Source: Actinomycetes bacterium (GTDB lineage Bacteria; Actinomycetota; Acidimicrobiia; Acidimicrobiales; RAAP-2). Taken from it: a stretch of 5,744 bases of DNA. Below, one piece after another: positions 4,744-5,744 of the stretch. A program made the translations under genes and the position numbers. Position 1 is the first letter of the stretch. The number at the start of each line of letters is the position of its first letter. The stretch lies in NCBI GenBank assembly GCA_021781315.1, contig JAJXXB010000106.1, positions 1-5,744 on the forward strand, given 5' to 3'. The notes beneath the pieces were generated by a model. That model saw nothing but the letters and a program-made list of their open reading frames with translations. It did no database searches and was not told the DNA's origin.

Positions 4744-5744
4744 ATGAATCGCACCACTCGCACTCGAGTACTGACCCGCGCCGGCCTGTCGGTCGGCGCG
4801 GCAATCAGCGCCGGCGTACTCGCCCTGACCCTCGTGGCCGCGGGCGTGAGTGTCGCGGGAGCGGCACCACGCGCCCACGAGCACGCTCGCACGCACCACT
4901 CCCACGACGCCCAGGGCCTGCGCGGGCGCGTGAGCGCGGTGACGAGCACGTCGCTCACCATCAGCAACGACGGTCAGTCCACGAGCTTCACCCTCGACGC
5001 CAACACCGCCTTCGTGAAGAACGGCCTGGCGATCCCGGCCAGTGACATCACCGTCGGCGCCAAGGTGCTGGTGACGGTCTCGACCACGGCGAGCACGACG
5101 CCGCCCACGGCCAGCTCCGTGGCCCTGCTCGAGAGCCCCGAAGTGAAGATGGGCCACGGCGTGGAGGGCACCGTCTACTCGGTCGCCCCGACCTCGATCG
5201 TGATCACCCACGAGGGACAGCAGATGACCTTCGCGATTGACGCCAACACCGTCTTCGTGATGAACGGCATGCCGGCGACGATCGCCAACGTCGTCGCGGG
5301 CGCCAGGGTGCGCGTCGCGGTCTCGACCACGGCGACCACGACTCCCACCGCGGGCGCGGTCATGATCTTCACCAACGACTCGGAGAACGCCAACGCGGTC
5401 ACCGGCACGGTGACCGCCTACGTTCCGGGCGTCTCGATCACCGTCGCGGGCCCCAACGGCCCGGCGACCTTCGTGATCACCTCGGCGACCATCATCACCA
5501 AGGACCACGTCGCGCTGCTCGCCAGTGACGTCACCGTGGGCTCGGTTGTTCGCGTCATCCCGACCGCGACGACGACCCCTCTGACCGCCGGCATCATCGC
5601 GCTCGAGGGTGAGTCGCACGCCCAGGGCCTGCGCGGGCGCGTGAGCGCGGTGACGAGCACGTCGCTCACCATCAGCAACGACGGTCAGTCCACGAGCTTC
5701 ACCCTCGACGCCAACACCGCCTTCGTGAAGAACGGCCTGGCGAT
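4744..5744 (+). CDS. Secreted repeat protein with tandem DUF5666-like domains (partial, C-terminus missing)
   Basis: The visible 333 residues begin with a signal peptide: basic RTTRTRVLTR, hydrophobic core 14-36, probable cleavage after AGA (38-40). A His-rich linker follows (His45, 47, 51, 52, 54). Then come repeated domains of about 77-81 residues, starting near 58, 138, 218 and 295. Each has the pattern G-x-V-x-x-V, then a short 'SITV/SIVIT' strand, an 'F-x-(I/L)-D-A-N-T-x-F' strand with Lys or Met-Asn-Gly, 'V-x-x-G-x-x-V-x-V', and a Thr/Pro-rich stretch such as TTATTTPTAG. This is the layout of DUF5666-type beta-barrel repeats found in exported bacterial proteins; the family assignment is from pattern memory. 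The protein would act outside the membrane, perhaps as a surface or adhesive protein, but no catalytic motif is seen. The fourth domain is identical at DNA level to the first as far as it is visible, and the reading frame is open at the right edge. Confidence 0.85.
   Translation, partial: MNRTTRTRVLTRAGLSVGAAISAGVLALTLVAAGVSVAGAAPRAHEHARTHHSHDAQGLRGRVSAVTSTSLTISNDGQSTSFTLDANTAFVKNGLAIPASDITVGAKVLVTVSTTASTTPPTASSVALLESPEVKMGHGVEGTVYSVAPTSIVITHEGQQMTFAIDANTVFVMNGMPATIANVVAGARVRVAVSTTATTTPTAGAVMIFTNDSENANAVTGTVTAYVPGVSITVAGPNGPATFVITSATIITKDHVALLASDVTVGSVVRVIPTATTTPLTAGIIALEGESHAQGLRGRVSAVTSTSLTISNDGQSTSFTLDANTAFVKNGLA
4907..5033 (+). repeat. 127-bp perfect direct repeat, copy 1
   Basis: Every base matches 5618-5744. 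The bases just before (4906 G versus 5617 C) differ. The offset is 711 bp, or 237 codons, so the reading frame is kept and the repeat covers the N-terminal half of a DUF5666-like domain. Domains two and three in between are clearly diverged from it. Confidence 0.97.
5618..5744 (+). repeat. 127-bp perfect direct repeat, copy 2, cut by the window end
   Basis: This copy is identical to 4907-5033 and ends with the last base of the window, so its true length is unknown. It opens the fourth domain of the secreted protein and suggests that the three-domain block of 711 bp is itself repeated beyond the edge. Confidence 0.97.

Noticed and set aside
4732..5619. Open frame of 295 codons on the minus strand under the secreted protein
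   Set aside because: Its Arg/Asp/Gly/His repeats mirror the repeated domains on the other strand. The plus strand has signal peptide, ribosome-binding site and domain periodicity.

Overview
The window is high-GC DNA with densely packed genes and many GTG starts. Several start codons sit exactly where transcription would be expected to begin (leaderless arrangement). This suggests an actinobacterium, possibly of the Acidimicrobiia type. The lineage is an inference from composition and gene style, with no marker gene to confirm it.

Left part (1-2739, minus strand): two half-size ABC exporter subunits in one operon. The stop of the first and the start of the second share one base. The second runs off the left edge with only its membrane domain visible. 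The complete subunit has Asp in place of the catalytic Walker B Glu and Asp in place of the Q-loop Gln. This is the pattern of the degenerate half of a heterodimeric exporter.

Middle part (2780-4516): a nucleobase salvage cluster. Uracil phosphoribosyltransferase (upp, plus) converges with a small cytosine deaminase of the yeast Fcy1 type (minus), with two bases between their stop codons. The deaminase diverges from an adenine/purine-type phosphoribosyltransferase (plus). Together the first two would turn cytosine into uracil and then UMP, the same enzyme pair as FCY1/FUR1 in yeast. The deaminase and purine-type gene appear to share one symmetric 8-bp -10 element, and upp has a -10-like hexamer placed for a leaderless start.

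Right part (4517-5744, plus): a 108-base spacer with a small inverted repeat, then a 36-codon ORF that is essentially a free signal peptide. Next comes a secreted protein of tandem beta-rich domains resembling DUF5666, cut off by the right edge. The small ORF and the N-terminus of the large protein are paralogous, including identical ribosome-binding-site spacing. The last 127 bases are a perfect copy of 4907-5033, offset by 711 bp (237 codons, three domains). This points to a larger internal tandem repeat and probably to an assembly that stopped at a repeat, so the true length of this protein is unknown.

No RNA genes, insertion sequences, CRISPR arrays or clear intrinsic terminators were seen. 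The strongest leads are the unresolved 711-bp repeat, the signal-peptide micro-ORF, and the symmetric divergent promoter at the Fcy1-like gene.
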